The position numbers and the translations under genes were made by a program. The notes under the pieces were generated by a model. The model did not search any database. It saw nothing but the letters and a program-made list of their open reading frames with translations, and had not been told where the DNA came from. 64,000 bases of DNA from Alteromonas pelagimontana (lineage in GTDB: Bacteria; Pseudomonadota; Gammaproteobacteria; Enterobacterales; Alteromonadaceae), in contig NZ_CP052766.1 of the NCBI RefSeq assembly GCF_002499975.2, positions 3,224,001 to 3,288,000 on the forward strand. Reading direction: 5' to 3'. Positions 44,747 to 54,903 of this stretch are shown one piece after another (positions within the stretch are counted from its first letter, which is position 1; each line of letters starts with the position of its first letter).

Positions 44747-45805
44747 GTGAGCGACTTATTATCCCAAGACGAAATTGATGCGCTCTTGCATGGGGTGGAT
44801 GACGTCGATGAAGAAGATGTCAGCGATTCTGCCTCTGATGCTTCTGCGCTGGAATATGACTTTTCTTCTCAGGACAGAATTGTCCGTGGGCGCATGCCAA
44901 CGCTGGAGATTGTAAACGAAAGATTCGCCCGGCATTTGCGGGTAAGTTTGTTCAATATGATGCGCCGTGCTGCAGAAGTATCAATAAACGGCATTCAGAT
45001 GATAAAGTTTGGCGAGTACATCCATACCCTGTTTGTACCTACGAGCCTGAATATGGTGCGTTTTCGTCCGTTGAAAGGTACCGGATTAATTACCATGGAA
45101 GCGCGATTGGTGTTTATTCTGGTAGATAACTTTTTTGGCGGTGATGGGCGTTACCATGCCAAGATTGAAGGCCGGGAATTTACGCCTACTGAACGTCGTA
45201 TTATTCAAATGTTGCTAAAGATAATATTTGAAGATTACAAAGAAGCCTGGGCGCCGGTCATGGATGTATCGTTTGAGTATCTGGATTCAGAAGTGAACCC
45301 TGCTATGGCGAATATTGTCAGTCCGACGGAAGTGGTGGTGATCAGTTCTTTTCATATTGAATTGGACGGCGGCGGTGGCGATTTTCACGTTTCGCTTCCA
45401 TACTCGATGCTGGAACCTATCCGCGAATTGCTGGATGCGGGTGTTCAGAGCGACAAGGAAGATACTGACTTACGCTGGAGCAAAGCGCTACGTGATGAAA
45501 TCATGGACGTTAAAGTTGAACTTAGCACCCATATGTTAGACGTAAATATATCATTGCGTAAAATTATGGACTTAAAAGCGGGCGACATTATTCCGGTAGA
45601 AATGCCCGAACACATTACAGTGCTTATCGAAGACTTACCTACATTCCGGGCGAAATTAGGACGCTCGCGTGATAATTTGGCATTAAAGATAACCGACAAA
45701 ATAGCAAGACCTACCTCCGTAAAATCGGAGTTACAGTTATTAACCCGTGGCGGGCGTGTTATCGATAACGACGCGGAGCTACAAATACTTGAAGAAGATT
45801 TGTAA
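44747..45805 (+). CDS. fliM: Flagellar motor switch protein FliM
   Basis: FliM is the middle C-ring protein that receives CheY-P. The 352 residues start at a GTG and carry the N-terminal CheY-binding peptide LLSQDEIDALLHGV (4-17). The CheC-like middle domain includes TLEIVNERFARHLRVSLFNM and LVDNFFGGDGRYHAKIEGRE, and a SpoA domain ends the protein. It lies 13 bases after fliL. Confidence 0.96.
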   Translation: MSDLLSQDEIDALLHGVDDVDEEDVSDSASDASALEYDFSSQDRIVRGRMPTLEIVNERFARHLRVSLFNMMRRAAEVSINGIQMIKFGEYIHTLFVPTSLNMVRFRPLKGTGLITMEARLVFILVDNFFGGDGRYHAKIEGREFTPTERRIIQMLLKIIFEDYKEAWAPVMDVSFEYLDSEVNPAMANIVSPTEVVVISSFHIELDGGGGDFHVSLPYSMLEPIRELLDAGVQSDKEDTDLRWSKALRDEIMDVKVELSTHMLDVNISLRKIMDLKAGDIIPVEMPEHITVLIEDLPTFRAKLGRSRDNLALKITDKIARPTSVKSELQLLTRGGRVIDNDAELQILEEDL

Positions 45806-45835
45806 TGCAGATTTTAAAGCAGATGAGGCATTTCC

Positions 45836-46237
45836 ATGAGTGAAGAAGACGGTATGGATGATTGGGCTGCAGCCATGGCCGAACAGGCAGATTCCGATGA
45901 AAAGGCTGGCGGCGAAGGCGTTCAGGTTGCAGAGCTGGACGAGCTCTCCGATGACGCACCGATAACTCAGGAAGAAAAGAAGAAGCTGGATACGATTCTC
46001 GACATTCCTGTTACTATTTCAATGGAAGTTGGCAGAAGCCGGATTAGCATACGGAATCTGCTACAATTGAACCAAGGGTCAGTAGTGGAATTAGATCGCG
46101 TAGCGGGTGAACCACTGGACGTCTTGGTAAATGGCACGTTGATTGCTCATGGAGAAGTAGTAGTAGTTAACGACAAATTCGGTATTCGGCTAACGGATGT
46201 TATCAGTCAAATCGAGAGAATTAAAAAGCTTCGCTAA
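45836..46237 (+). CDS. fliN: Flagellar motor switch protein FliN
   Basis: FliN forms the base of the C-ring and docks FliH-FliI. The 133-residue product has an acidic N-terminal extension and the SpoA domain with DIPVTISMEVGRSRISIRNL, LNQGSVVELDRVAGEPLDVL and [15 protein letters not shown]. Its end overlaps the likely fliO start by 41 bases. Confidence 0.95.
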   Translation: MSEEDGMDDWAAAMAEQADSDEKAGGEGVQVAELDELSDDAPITQEEKKKLDTILDIPVTISMEVGRSRISIRNLLQLNQGSVVELDRVAGEPLDVLVNGTLIAHGEVVVVNDKFGIRLTDVISQIERIKKLR

Positions 46238-46679
46238 AAAGCTCGTACTAAGAAGGGGTTGCGCGCTGCTGCCCCTTACTTTTAGCTCGTTCAGCAATGC
46301 GCAGAGCACGCAATCCATCACTAATCCCACTTCTGTACTGTCAATTTTCCTATCGCTGTTATTGGTAGTTGGTATTATTTTTTCGTTGGCGTACCTCATG
46401 CGACGGTTTAATGTCACTCATAGTACCAATGGGCAAATGAAGGTGGTAGCCAGCATGATGGCAGGAACGAAGGAACGCATCATGGTTATTGAAGTCGGTG
46501 ATGAACAACATCTGATAGGTGTGACTGCCCACAATATTAATCATTTGAGCAAACTGGAAACCCCACTGATTATCCCTTCCACGAAGGGCGGCGGCGATCA
46601 GTTTAAACAAAAGCTAATCAAGGCGATGGCGGGCAAGCTCAATCCAGCTGTAAAGGAAAGTGACGTTGAAAAGTCATAA
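46197..46679 (+). CDS. fliO: Flagellar export assembly protein FliO
   Basis: FliO helps assemble the FliP pore. The 160-residue product has a membrane segment near 44-68 ([20 protein letters not shown]) and a short cytoplasmic domain with [20 protein letters not shown] and [15 protein letters not shown] 46197 lies inside fliN; I see no better in-frame start downstream. The hydrophobic stretch before the membrane segment suggests the true N-terminus could be shorter. Confidence 0.88.
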   Translation: MLSVKSRELKSFAKKLVLRRGCALLPLTFSSFSNAQSTQSITNPTSVLSIFLSLLLVVGIIFSLAYLMRRFNVTHSTNGQMKVVASMMAGTKERIMVIEVGDEQHLIGVTAHNINHLSKLETPLIIPSTKGGGDQFKQKLIKAMAGKLNPAVKESDVEKS

Positions 46680-47433
46680 AGTTATTGGGTATCTTTTTCT
46701 GGCCTTTGCTGCATTTATTTTTAGCAGCGAACCGGCTTTTGCGCAGCAAGGTATTTCAGCGGTAACGGTAAACACCAACCCCGATGGCAGTCAAGATTAT
46801 TCTATGACGCTGCAAGCGCTGTTTATCATGACTGCACTGAGTCTCATTCCCGCCTTTATCATGATGATGACGTCTTTTACCCGCATCATTGTGGTGCTGT
46901 CGATTTTGCGTCAGGCGATTGGACTACAGCAGGCTCCTTCAAACCAGATTTTAATTGGCGTTAGCCTGTTTCTATCAATGTTTATTATGGCTCCGGTGTT
47001 TGAAGAAATTAACGTACGTGCGTTGCAGCCTTATCTTGATGAGCAAATTGGTTCAAAGGAGGCATTTGAAGAAGCAAAGGGACCTATGCGTGCGTTCATG
47101 CTGTCACAGACTCGGGTGAAAGACCTGGAAACTTTCGTCAGAATTGCAGGGGATGAAGGAAAGTATCAGGAACCCGAAGAAGTCCCTCTGACCATTCTCA
47201 TTCCCTCGTTTGTGACCAGCGAACTAAAAACAGCGTTTCAAATTGGTTTTATGCTCTTTATTCCATTTTTGATCATTGATTTGGTGGTTGCGTCTATTCT
47301 TATGGCAATGGGTATGATGATGCTATCGCCCATGATTGTTTCTTTACCATTCAAACTGATGCTATTTGTGCTGGTCGATGGCTGGAATCTTATTTTTGGT
47401 ACTCTGGCAACCAGCTTCGGTATGGGCGTCTAG
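46660..47433 (+). CDS. fliP: Flagellar export gate protein FliP
   Basis: FliP is the main pore protein of the export gate. The 257 residues begin with a cleavable signal peptide ([20 protein letters not shown] then AQQ). Membrane segments around [20 protein letters not shown] and [18 protein letters not shown] carry the family signatures, and the C-terminus reads [13 protein letters not shown]. The start is GTG 46660; a TTG six bases further has better spacing to AAGGAA and may be used. Confidence 0.95.
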   Translation: MTLKSHKVIGYLFLAFAAFIFSSEPAFAQQGISAVTVNTNPDGSQDYSMTLQALFIMTALSLIPAFIMMMTSFTRIIVVLSILRQAIGLQQAPSNQILIGVSLFLSMFIMAPVFEEINVRALQPYLDEQIGSKEAFEEAKGPMRAFMLSQTRVKDLETFVRIAGDEGKYQEPEEVPLTILIPSFVTSELKTAFQIGFMLFIPFLIIDLVVASILMAMGMMMLSPMIVSLPFKLMLFVLVDGWNLIFGTLATSFGMGV

Positions 47434-47442
47434 GAGCATACT

Positions 47443-47712
47443 ATGCAACCCGAAGTCTTTGTTGAAATCCTGCGCGAATCCATGTTTATGGTGATATTGC
47501 TGGTATCTGCAGTCATTGTTCCCAGCATGATAGTAGGGTTGATTGTAGCTGTATTTCAGGCTGCTACTTCCATCAACGAACAAACAATGAGCTTCTTACC
47601 CCGCCTGATTGTGACACTTTTAGCATTGAGCTGGGGCGGCAACTGGCTGGTACAGAAGCTGATGGATTTCACTTTTCATATGGTAGAACAGATTCCACAA
47701 GTGGTTGGCTAA
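47443..47712 (+). CDS. fliQ: Flagellar export gate protein FliQ
   Basis: FliQ has 89 residues and two membrane helices (MVILLVSAVIVPSMIVGLIV and FLPRLIVTLLALSWGGNWLV), and packs around the FliP-FliR pore. The motif VAVFQAATSINEQTMSFLPR is the family hallmark. It lies nine bases after fliP. Confidence 0.96.
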   Translation: MQPEVFVEILRESMFMVILLVSAVIVPSMIVGLIVAVFQAATSINEQTMSFLPRLIVTLLALSWGGNWLVQKLMDFTFHMVEQIPQVVG

Positions 47713-47716
47713 CGTC

Positions 47717-48499
47717 ATGGACGTTGAACTGAACTCAATCATCCAGTTTTTAGCCGATATGATGCTGCCGTTTATGCGTATCAGCGGAATGTTCGCCACC
47801 ATGATTGGAATAAGCGCTCAATCCATCCCACCGTCGGTTCGAGCTTTGCTTGCCGTTTTTCTTACGCTGGTAATTGTTCCTGTAGTCCCGCCAGTGCCGG
47901 TGACTGACCTGGTGAATGTCGGAACTTTTGTTTTAGTCATTCAGCAATTAATCATCGGCATTGCCATTGGCTTTGTGTCCATGATGGTGCTGAACAGTTT
48001 TGTTATTGCCGGACAAATTGTTGCCATGCAGACAGGTCTGGGGTTTGCGTCAATTGTCGATCCGGTGAACGGTATCAATGTAGCTGCGGTTGGTCAGTTT
48101 TATCTGATTCTAGCGACTTTGCTGTTCTGGACCCTCGACGGGCACCTCTCTATGATCCAAATGATCGTCATAAGCTTTGACGCATTTCCCATAGGCGACG
48201 GATGGTGGACGCCAGAGCAGTTTCGAGAAATTGCACATTGGGGAAGCTGGATGTTTGTGTCGGCCATTACGCTTTCATTAGCACCCATTGTCTCATTATT
48301 AATCGTGAATCTGGCCTTTGGCGTAATGACCAAAGCCGCCCCTCAATTAAATATCTTCAGTATTGGTTTTTCCATTGCTCAAATTATGGGACTCATTGTT
48401 ATCTGGATAACTATGGATAATTTTACTGCTCACTTTAATACTCAGTGGGAACGCGCGCAGCAGTTTATGTGTGAACTACTGCGGATCTGCCCGACCTAA
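47717..48499 (+). CDS. fliR: Flagellar export gate protein FliR
   Basis: FliR completes the FliPQR export pore. ATG 47717 gives 260 residues; a TTG at 47705 overlapping fliQ is also in frame. Several membrane helices are evident, with family segments MLPFMRISGMFATMIGI, IGIAIGFVSMMVLNSFVIAG and FASIVDPVNGINVAAVGQFY. Confidence 0.94.
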   Translation: MDVELNSIIQFLADMMLPFMRISGMFATMIGISAQSIPPSVRALLAVFLTLVIVPVVPPVPVTDLVNVGTFVLVIQQLIIGIAIGFVSMMVLNSFVIAGQIVAMQTGLGFASIVDPVNGINVAAVGQFYLILATLLFWTLDGHLSMIQMIVISFDAFPIGDGWWTPEQFREIAHWGSWMFVSAITLSLAPIVSLLIVNLAFGVMTKAAPQLNIFSIGFSIAQIMGLIVIWITMDNFTAHFNTQWERAQQFMCELLRICPT

Positions 48500-48511
48500 G
48501 GTTGACTCAAT

Positions 48512-49636
48512 ATGGCTGATTCAAGCGAAAAAACAGAAGACCCCACGGGGAAAAAAATCGAGGATGCTCGAAAGAAAGGGCAGATTGCCCGTTCCCGAGA
48601 GCTCTCCACCACGTTGGTTTTAATTGTTAGTGCGCTGATGTTTTTGATCATCGGCGGGTATATTGCTGAAGCAGTATTTGCGATGACGAAGCGTATGTTT
48701 ACGCTTTCCCGCGACGAAACCTACGACATTACCCACATGTTTTCTGCCTGGGGCGAGGCGCTGGATACGGTGAGCGTACCAGTGATTATTTATATGGTAG
48801 TGGCTATGGTGGCTGGCGTTTATGGCTCTATAGCACTGGGCGGTTATAATTTTACCTGGGAATCTGCAGCACCCAAAGCCAGCCGGCTTAGTCCGTTAAG
48901 TGGCTTTAAGCGCATGTTCGGTGTTAATGCGCTGGTTGAGCTGTTAAAAGCTTTTGCAAAGTTTTTTGTTATAGGGGGGTTGGCTCTAGTTGCCTTATTG
49001 TATTTTAAGGAAGAAGCGTTGCATCTGGATGTGGAAATTTATCCGCTAAACCTGTTTCATGCCATGGAAATGCTGGAATGGGCATTTTTGCTTCTTACCC
49101 TGGGAATGATCCCCATTGCTGCCTTTGATGTGCCTTATCAAATTTATAAGCACAACAAAGAAATGAAGATGAGCAAGCAGGAAATCAAAGACGAGCACAA
49201 AAATGCCGAAGGCGATCCTATGGTGAAAGGGCGCATCCGCCGTCTGCAGTTCCAGGCTGCAGCACGTAGAATGATGCAGGAAGTTCCCCAGGCCGACGTT
49301 ATTGTCACTAACCCGACGCATTTCTCTGTGGCCCTTAAGTATGATAACAATGGTAACCGGGCTCCGGTAGTGGTTGCCAAAGGTATCGATGAACTTGCCA
49401 TGCATATTCGTAAAATTGCGACTGCTCACGATGTGCCTATTTTGCCGTCACCGATGTTAGCCCGCGCTATTTACTATTCCACCGAAGTGGAGCATGAAAT
49501 TCCTCACAAGCTCTTTATGGCAGTGGCGCAAGTGTTGGCCTATGTTTTCCAGTTACGTGCTTTTAAAGCGGGTAAAGGGAAACGCCCGAAGCCGCTCAAG
49601 AAAGATCTTCCTATCCCGCCAGAGCTTCGCCACTAA
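48512..49636 (+). CDS. flhB: Flagellar export switch protein FlhB
   Basis: FlhB closes the export gate and switches substrate class by self-cleavage. The 374 residues start SEKTEDPTGKKIEDARKKGQ, have four membrane segments, and contain the autocleavage site NPTH at 267-270 within VIVTNPTHFSVALKY. The C-terminal part (LARAIYYSTEVEHEIPHKLF) is complete. The flhB-flhA gap carries a sigma54-like site. Confidence 0.96.
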   Translation: MADSSEKTEDPTGKKIEDARKKGQIARSRELSTTLVLIVSALMFLIIGGYIAEAVFAMTKRMFTLSRDETYDITHMFSAWGEALDTVSVPVIIYMVVAMVAGVYGSIALGGYNFTWESAAPKASRLSPLSGFKRMFGVNALVELLKAFAKFFVIGGLALVALLYFKEEALHLDVEIYPLNLFHAMEMLEWAFLLLTLGMIPIAAFDVPYQIYKHNKEMKMSKQEIKDEHKNAEGDPMVKGRIRRLQFQAAARRMMQEVPQADVIVTNPTHFSVALKYDNNGNRAPVVVAKGIDELAMHIRKIATAHDVPILPSPMLARAIYYSTEVEHEIPHKLFMAVAQVLAYVFQLRAFKAGKGKRPKPLKKDLPIPPELRH

Positions 49637-49655
49637 TTTTTCTTAAAGTCTCACC

Positions 49656-49672
49656 TTGGCACGGTAGTTGAA
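49656..49672 (+). promoter_or_regulatory. Sigma54-like promoter of the flhA operon
   Basis: TTGGCACGGTAGTTGAA matches the full -24 element TTGGCACG. The -12 part reads TTGAA where TTGCA is usual, so the GC is GA at the correct ten-base spacing. It lies 57 bases before the flhA ATG. Confidence 0.65.
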
Positions 49673-49728
49673 CTACACAACGCAGACATATCGTACCGTC
49701 AATTTTCTGTTAGTGAGACTAAAACGCG

Positions 49729-51828
49729 ATGGAGTTATCCGGATACCTGCAGCGGTTTGACAAAAACCAGATGCAAAAAATTAGCAGCGGGCTTGGCGCC
49801 CCAATCGTGTTGTTGGCAATTATGGGCATGGTTATTCTGCCCATGCCGCCGTTCCTTCTGGACGTACTGTTTAGCTTTAATATTGCGTTATCGCTGGTCA
49901 TAATCCTCGTTGCCGTGATGACAGACAAACCAGTGGATTTCGGTATTTTCCCCCTCGTATTATTGATCGCCACCGTTTTACGATTAGCTCTGAATGTAGC
50001 GTCCACCCGCGTTGTCTTATTATACGGCCATGAAGGGGGCGCCGCAGCAGGACAGGTTATTGAAGCCTTTGGTGAGGTGGTCATTGGCGGTAACTATGCT
50101 GTGGGTATCGTCGTCTTTGCCATTCTGTTAATTATTAACTTTAAAGTAGTGACTGCCGGAGCGGGTCGTATTTCTGAAGTAAGCGCACGCTTTACTCTTG
50201 ATGCGATGCCAGGCAAACAGATGGCGATTGATGCTGATTTGAACGCTGGCTACATTGATCAAGATCAGGCGCGTCAGCGTCGCGAAGAAATCACCGCCGA
50301 AGCCGACTTTTACGGCTCCATGGATGGTGCGTCAAAATTCGTAAAAGGTGATGCGGTTGCAGGTCTTTTTATCATGCTTATCAATATCGTCGGCGGCTTG
50401 TTCATCGGCATGTTGCAGCATGATCTGAGTTTTGGCAATGCGCTTGAAGTTTACACAATTCTTACCATCGGTGACGGTTTGGTGGCGCAAATCCCTTCAC
50501 TGCTGCTATCTGTTGCCACTGCCATCATCGTAACCCGCGAAAACGAAAATCAGCAGATGGGTACGGAAATTCGCAAGCAGTTGGGCAATCAGCGCGCATT
50601 ATATATTACTGCTGCCATCTTGTTTATCATGGGTATTGTTCCCGGTATGCCGCATATCGCGTTTCTTGGCTTTGCTGGCATTGTCGGCGGCTATGGTTAC
50701 TGGCAGGGAAGACAGGCTAAAATTGAAGCGCAAAAACCTTCCACACCGGCAAAACTGCATGCTGATGAGCATGTCGCACCAGAAGTAAAAGAACTGGGAT
50801 GGGACGACGTACAACAGGTCGATACTATTGGTCTGGAAGTGGGGTACCGTCTGATTCCGCTGGTGGATAAATCTCAGGGTGGAGAGCTGCTTACACGAAT
50901 TAAAGGCGTCCGGAAAAAGCTTTCCCAAGAGCTGGGTTTTCTTATTCCGCCGGTACACATTCGCGACAACCTGGATCTAGATCCTAATGCTTACACGATT
51001 GCTATGCTTGGCGTGAATATTGGTGAGGCACAAATCAGTCACGATGAGGAACTGGCAATTAATCCCGGTCAGGTATTTGGTAAGCTGGACGGAAGGGTCA
51101 CCAAAGATCCGGCGTTCGGCCTGGATGCAGTCTGGATCAAGCCTAAACAGCGTGAACACGCGCAGACGTTAGGCTACACGGTAGTCGATGCGGCCACGGT
51201 GGTGGCGACGCACCTCAGCCAATTGCTCACCAATAATGCATACCAGTTGCTTGGCCACGAAGAAGTACAGCAGTTGTTAGATATGTTGGCGAAATCCAGT
51301 CCCAAACTGGTGGAAGGGCTGGTGCCGGATATTCTGCCGCTAAGCACGGTAGTAAAAGTGTTGCAAACGCTTCTGTTTGAAGGTGTTCCCATTCGCGACA
51401 TGCGCAGTATTGTGCAAACGTTAAGTGAATATGGCACCAAGAGTCAGGACCCGGATGTACTGGTATCTGCTGTACGAATTTCATTAAAGCGGCTTATCGC
51501 TCAGGAAATCTGCCAAGGCGGAAAAGAAATTCCCGTCATTACCTTGGCGCCAGAGTTGGAACAGATGTTGCACCAGTCTCTTCAAGCAGGAGGCGAAGAT
51601 GGCGCGGGCATTGAACCAGGACTGGCCGAACGGTTGCAGCAATCGCTACAACAGGCAGGTCAACAGCAAGAACTGGCAGGCGAGCCCGCAGTATTGCTGA
51701 CATCAGGCATGCTACGTCCAGTACTTTCGCGCTTCTTGAAGTATTCAGTATCCGGGTTACATGTTCTGTCTTATCAGGAAATTCCCGATGATAAACAAAT
51801 CAGAATAGTTAGCTCAGTGGGTCAATAA
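49729..51828 (+). CDS. flhA: Flagellar export gate protein FlhA
   Basis: FlhA is the large export-gate protein whose cytoplasmic ring receives chaperone-substrate complexes. The 699 residues have about eight membrane segments in the first 330. The family signature RISEVSARFTLDAMPGKQMA leads into IDADLNAG. The cytoplasmic domain begins near GWDDVQQVDTIGLEVGYRLI. The first gene after a sigma54-like site, it heads the flhAFG-fliA-che run. Confidence 0.97.
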   Translation: MELSGYLQRFDKNQMQKISSGLGAPIVLLAIMGMVILPMPPFLLDVLFSFNIALSLVIILVAVMTDKPVDFGIFPLVLLIATVLRLALNVASTRVVLLYGHEGGAAAGQVIEAFGEVVIGGNYAVGIVVFAILLIINFKVVTAGAGRISEVSARFTLDAMPGKQMAIDADLNAGYIDQDQARQRREEITAEADFYGSMDGASKFVKGDAVAGLFIMLINIVGGLFIGMLQHDLSFGNALEVYTILTIGDGLVAQIPSLLLSVATAIIVTRENENQQMGTEIRKQLGNQRALYITAAILFIMGIVPGMPHIAFLGFAGIVGGYGYWQGRQAKIEAQKPSTPAKLHADEHVAPEVKELGWDDVQQVDTIGLEVGYRLIPLVDKSQGGELLTRIKGVRKKLSQELGFLIPPVHIRDNLDLDPNAYTIAMLGVNIGEAQISHDEELAINPGQVFGKLDGRVTKDPAFGLDAVWIKPKQREHAQTLGYTVVDAATVVATHLSQLLTNNAYQLLGHEEVQQLLDMLAKSSPKLVEGLVPDILPLSTVVKVLQTLLFEGVPIRDMRSIVQTLSEYGTKSQDPDVLVSAVRISLKRLIAQEICQGGKEIPVITLAPELEQMLHQSLQAGGEDGAGIEPGLAERLQQSLQQAGQQQELAGEPAVLLTSGMLRPVLSRFLKYSVSGLHVLSYQEIPDDKQIRIVSSVGQ

Positions 51829-51857
51829 TCTGACGCCGGGTCAGTGCAGAGGTTGTG

Positions 51858-53267
51858 ATGAAGATTAGACGATTTTTTGGCAAAGATATGCGTGAAGCAT
51901 TAAACGCTGTGAAAGCAGAGCTCGGCAGTGACGCAGTGATTATGTCTAACCGCAAAGTGGCGGATGGCATTGAATTAGTAGCGGCTTATGATAAAGATCC
52001 TGATGCTAAAATGTCGTTTAAAACTCGCCATCCACAGCAACGTGAGGGCGCTACACCTGCATCAGGCAAAACCGTTCCCAGCCTCAGCGAAATTATAGGT
52101 GACGATGGCCCTGACAGCTTACGCGCATTGCTTGAAAAGCAGGCGGAAACGCAGTCTGCCTATAAACATGAATCGCAGCCAGAGCACAATTTCAAAGCCA
52201 ATGCCGCGCCAGTTTCCCAGGTGTCTGCACCAGAACCCGTAACACCAAAACACGCTTATCAATTTGATAATCATTTTGATGAAGCGCCTGAACCAGCGTC
52301 AGTGTTTGATGATCCTACCCCCGCACAACATCGAAGCGGTACTGGTGACCTGGATGCTATCAAAGAAGAATTAGCGTCTTTGCGAAGCGTACTGCAATAC
52401 CAGGTGGCTGATTTGATGGAAGCCAGGCAGCGTCGCCAACGCCCAATTCATAGCTATTTGACGCAGTGTCTTATTGGTATGGGAATTAGCAGTCATTTGG
52501 CTGAGCAACTTGTTAATTACACACCAGCAGACTATAACGAAAGGGACGCATGGATTTACCTGTTGAATTTATTGGCGAATCGCCTCAATGTTACAGGGAA
52601 TGATATTTTAAGTCAGACTGGTGTAGTCGCGCTGGTCGGCCCTACTGGAACCGGTAAAACAACTACGGTGGCAAAATTGGCAGCCAGATACGCACAGAAA
52701 TATGGCGCAGAACAAGTGGCAATGATTACCATTGACACCTATCGTATTGCTGCATTTGAACAATTAGCTACCTACGGTAAAATTATCGGCTGCACTGTGC
52801 GTAAAGCACAAACTAGTGAAGAACTAGCTGAACAGCTTTTTCAGTTGCGTCATAAACGCCTGATCCTGGTTGATACGGCAGGGTTCAGCCAACGTGATAG
52901 CCGTTTGATTAAACAGCTGAATCAGTTTAATCATGGTCAAATGCAACCGGTACGTAAATACCTGGTTGCGCAAGCAAATACCCAATATCCCGCATTACAG
53001 CGTATTATCGGTGCTTACGATGCTGTGAAGTTAGACGGTTGTATTTTTACCAAACTTGATGAATGCTACAGTTTAGGAGAAATTTTGAGTGTTGCAGTAG
53101 AGTACCAATTACCCGTAAGTTACGTGACTGACGGCCAACAAGTACCGGAAGATATTAAGGTTGCTGATGCAAAATCTCTCGTATCTGCTGCGGCAAAGCT
53201 TTATAAAAAGTACGGTTTGAATCATACTAAAGACAATCACGTTGTCAATTCAGCACGAGCAGTATGA
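51858..53267 (+). CDS. flhF: Polar flagellum GTPase FlhF
   Basis: FlhF is an SRP-like GTPase that marks the cell pole and positively sets flagellar number. ATG 51858 (469 residues) or the GTG three bases before is the start. The variable B domain (1-170) is followed by an N domain and the G domain with VALVGPTGTGKTTTVAKLAA, ITIDTYRIAAFEQLATYG and LILVDTAGFSQRDSRLI, and TKLDECYSLGEILSV near the end. It overlaps flhG by four bases. Confidence 0.95.
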   Translation: MKIRRFFGKDMREALNAVKAELGSDAVIMSNRKVADGIELVAAYDKDPDAKMSFKTRHPQQREGATPASGKTVPSLSEIIGDDGPDSLRALLEKQAETQSAYKHESQPEHNFKANAAPVSQVSAPEPVTPKHAYQFDNHFDEAPEPASVFDDPTPAQHRSGTGDLDAIKEELASLRSVLQYQVADLMEARQRRQRPIHSYLTQCLIGMGISSHLAEQLVNYTPADYNERDAWIYLLNLLANRLNVTGNDILSQTGVVALVGPTGTGKTTTVAKLAARYAQKYGAEQVAMITIDTYRIAAFEQLATYGKIIGCTVRKAQTSEELAEQLFQLRHKRLILVDTAGFSQRDSRLIKQLNQFNHGQMQPVRKYLVAQANTQYPALQRIIGAYDAVKLDGCIFTKLDECYSLGEILSVAVEYQLPVSYVTDGQQVPEDIKVADAKSLVSAAAKLYKKYGLNHTKDNHVVNSARAV

Positions 53268-54130
53268 TCGAAGATCAAGCGAGTAGCTTAAGAAAGATGA
53301 ATCAATCACGATTAATCAAAGTTATTGCCGTCACCGGTGGTAAAGGTGGCGTCGGTAAAACCAACATTACGCTGAACACAGCTATTTCCATGGCCAAGCA
53401 AGGTAAAAGGGTCATGGTATTAGATGCTGATTTAGGGTTGGCGAATGTTGACGTTATGTTGGGTCTGCGGGTCGAGAAAAACCTGTCTCATGTACTGTCT
53501 GGTGAATGTACCCTGGATGAGGTGCTTGTTACCGGGCCCCACGGCATAAAAATTGCGCCAGCAACATCTGGCACCCAGTCTATGGCTGAGTTGTCGCCCA
53601 CGGAACATGCCGGACTTATTCGCGCATTCAGCGAATTACGTTCGCCGATTGATGTTCTGATAGTCGATACCGCCGCCGGCATATCTGATATGGTGCTCAG
53701 TTTTTCAAAAGCGTCGCAGGATATTATGGTGGTTGTCTGCGACGAGCCAACGTCTTTAACCGATGCCTATGCGCTTATTAAAATTTTGAATCGTGAGCAC
53801 GGCGTGTTTCGATTTAAAATCGTGGCGAATATGGTGCGGGATATTCGTGAAGGGCAGGAGCTTTTCAGTAAGCTTTCAAAAGTTACCGGCAGGTTCCTTG
53901 ATGTAGCGCTGGAACTGGTGGCGACGGTTCCTTTCGATGAAAATATTCGCCGCGCTGTACGTAAGCAAACTGCTATTGTGGATGCCTTTCCCGGTTCTCC
54001 CGCTGCGGTGGCGATTTCTCAGCTAGCGACAAAAGCAATCAGCTGGCCTGTTCCCAGTCAGCCGGGTGGGCATCTGGAATTTTTCATTGAACAATTAGTG
54101 ACTAGAAAAACCGCAGGAACTCTACGGTGA
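53264..54130 (+). CDS. flhG: Flagellar number regulator FlhG (FleN, MinD-like)
   Basis: FlhG is a MinD-type ATPase that limits flagella to one by opposing FlhF and FlrA. The 288 residues start with a short basic segment, then the deviant Walker A motif VTGGKGGVGKTNITLN, VLDADLGLANVDVMLGLRV and VDTAAGISDMVLSF. It overlaps flhF and fliA by four bases each, linking number control to sigma28 production. Confidence 0.95.
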   Translation: MIEDQASSLRKMNQSRLIKVIAVTGGKGGVGKTNITLNTAISMAKQGKRVMVLDADLGLANVDVMLGLRVEKNLSHVLSGECTLDEVLVTGPHGIKIAPATSGTQSMAELSPTEHAGLIRAFSELRSPIDVLIVDTAAGISDMVLSFSKASQDIMVVVCDEPTSLTDAYALIKILNREHGVFRFKIVANMVRDIREGQELFSKLSKVTGRFLDVALELVATVPFDENIRRAVRKQTAIVDAFPGSPAAVAISQLATKAISWPVPSQPGGHLEFFIEQLVTRKTAGTLR

Positions 54131-54855
54131 ACAGTAAAGCAGCCGCCTACCGCCAGCAAAATGATAAATCGCAGCTTGTTGAGCAACATGCGCTGCTGGT
54201 GAAGCGTATTGCTCACCACCTGCTAGCGCGCTTACCTGCCAGTGTGCTTGTGGATGATCTCATTCAGGCGGGCATGATTGGCTTGTTGGAAGCGGCGAAA
54301 AACTTTGACGGCTCCAAAGGCGCAAGCTTTGAAACCTTTGCTGGCATTCGTATTCGCGGCGCAATGCTGGACGAAATACGCCGAGGCGATTGGACGCCCC
54401 GCTCAGTGCACAAAAACAGTCGTGCAATTACTCAGGCGATTACGCAGGTGGAAAGAGAAACCGGCAGAGATGCCCGGGACGCCGATATCGCCGCGAAGCT
54501 AAACGTAAATTTGGCTGATTATCATCAAATGCTCAATGAGGTGAACGCCGGTAAACTCGTTGGGATAGAAGATCTTGGTGTTTCTGAAGATGTCATTACG
54601 ACAGAGCAGACGAAGGGAAGCGATTCGCCCTTAGAAGATTTAATGCAAGGAGCTTTTCAAAAAGCCCTCGCTCATGCTATTACTACACTACCGGAACGAG
54701 AAGCGATTGTGCTTTCCTTGTACTATGATGAAGAACTTAACCTGCGAGAGATAGGTGAAGTTCTAGACGTCAGCGAGTCAAGAGTTAGCCAGATACACAG
54801 CCAGGCCATGCTAAAACTCAAATCACGAATGCAGTCATGGCATGCTGATGAATAG
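54127..54855 (+). CDS. fliA: Flagellar sigma factor FliA (sigma28)
   Basis: FliA directs late flagellar and chemotaxis genes. The 242 residues begin at a GTG overlapping the flhG stop. Region 2 contains LVDDLIQAGMIGLLEAAKNF and FETFAGIRIRGAMLDEIRRG. Region 4 reads LPEREAIVLSLYYDEELNLR followed by EIGEVLDVSESRVSQIHSQA. No flgM is in the window. Confidence 0.96.
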   Translation: MNSKAAAYRQQNDKSQLVEQHALLVKRIAHHLLARLPASVLVDDLIQAGMIGLLEAAKNFDGSKGASFETFAGIRIRGAMLDEIRRGDWTPRSVHKNSRAITQAITQVERETGRDARDADIAAKLNVNLADYHQMLNEVNAGKLVGIEDLGVSEDVITTEQTKGSDSPLEDLMQGAFQKALAHAITTLPEREAIVLSLYYDEELNLREIGEVLDVSESRVSQIHSQAMLKLKSRMQSWHADE

Positions 54856-54903
54856 CGCATACTAATATTTATAACAATTAATTATTCCTCACTGGAGGCC
54901 ATT

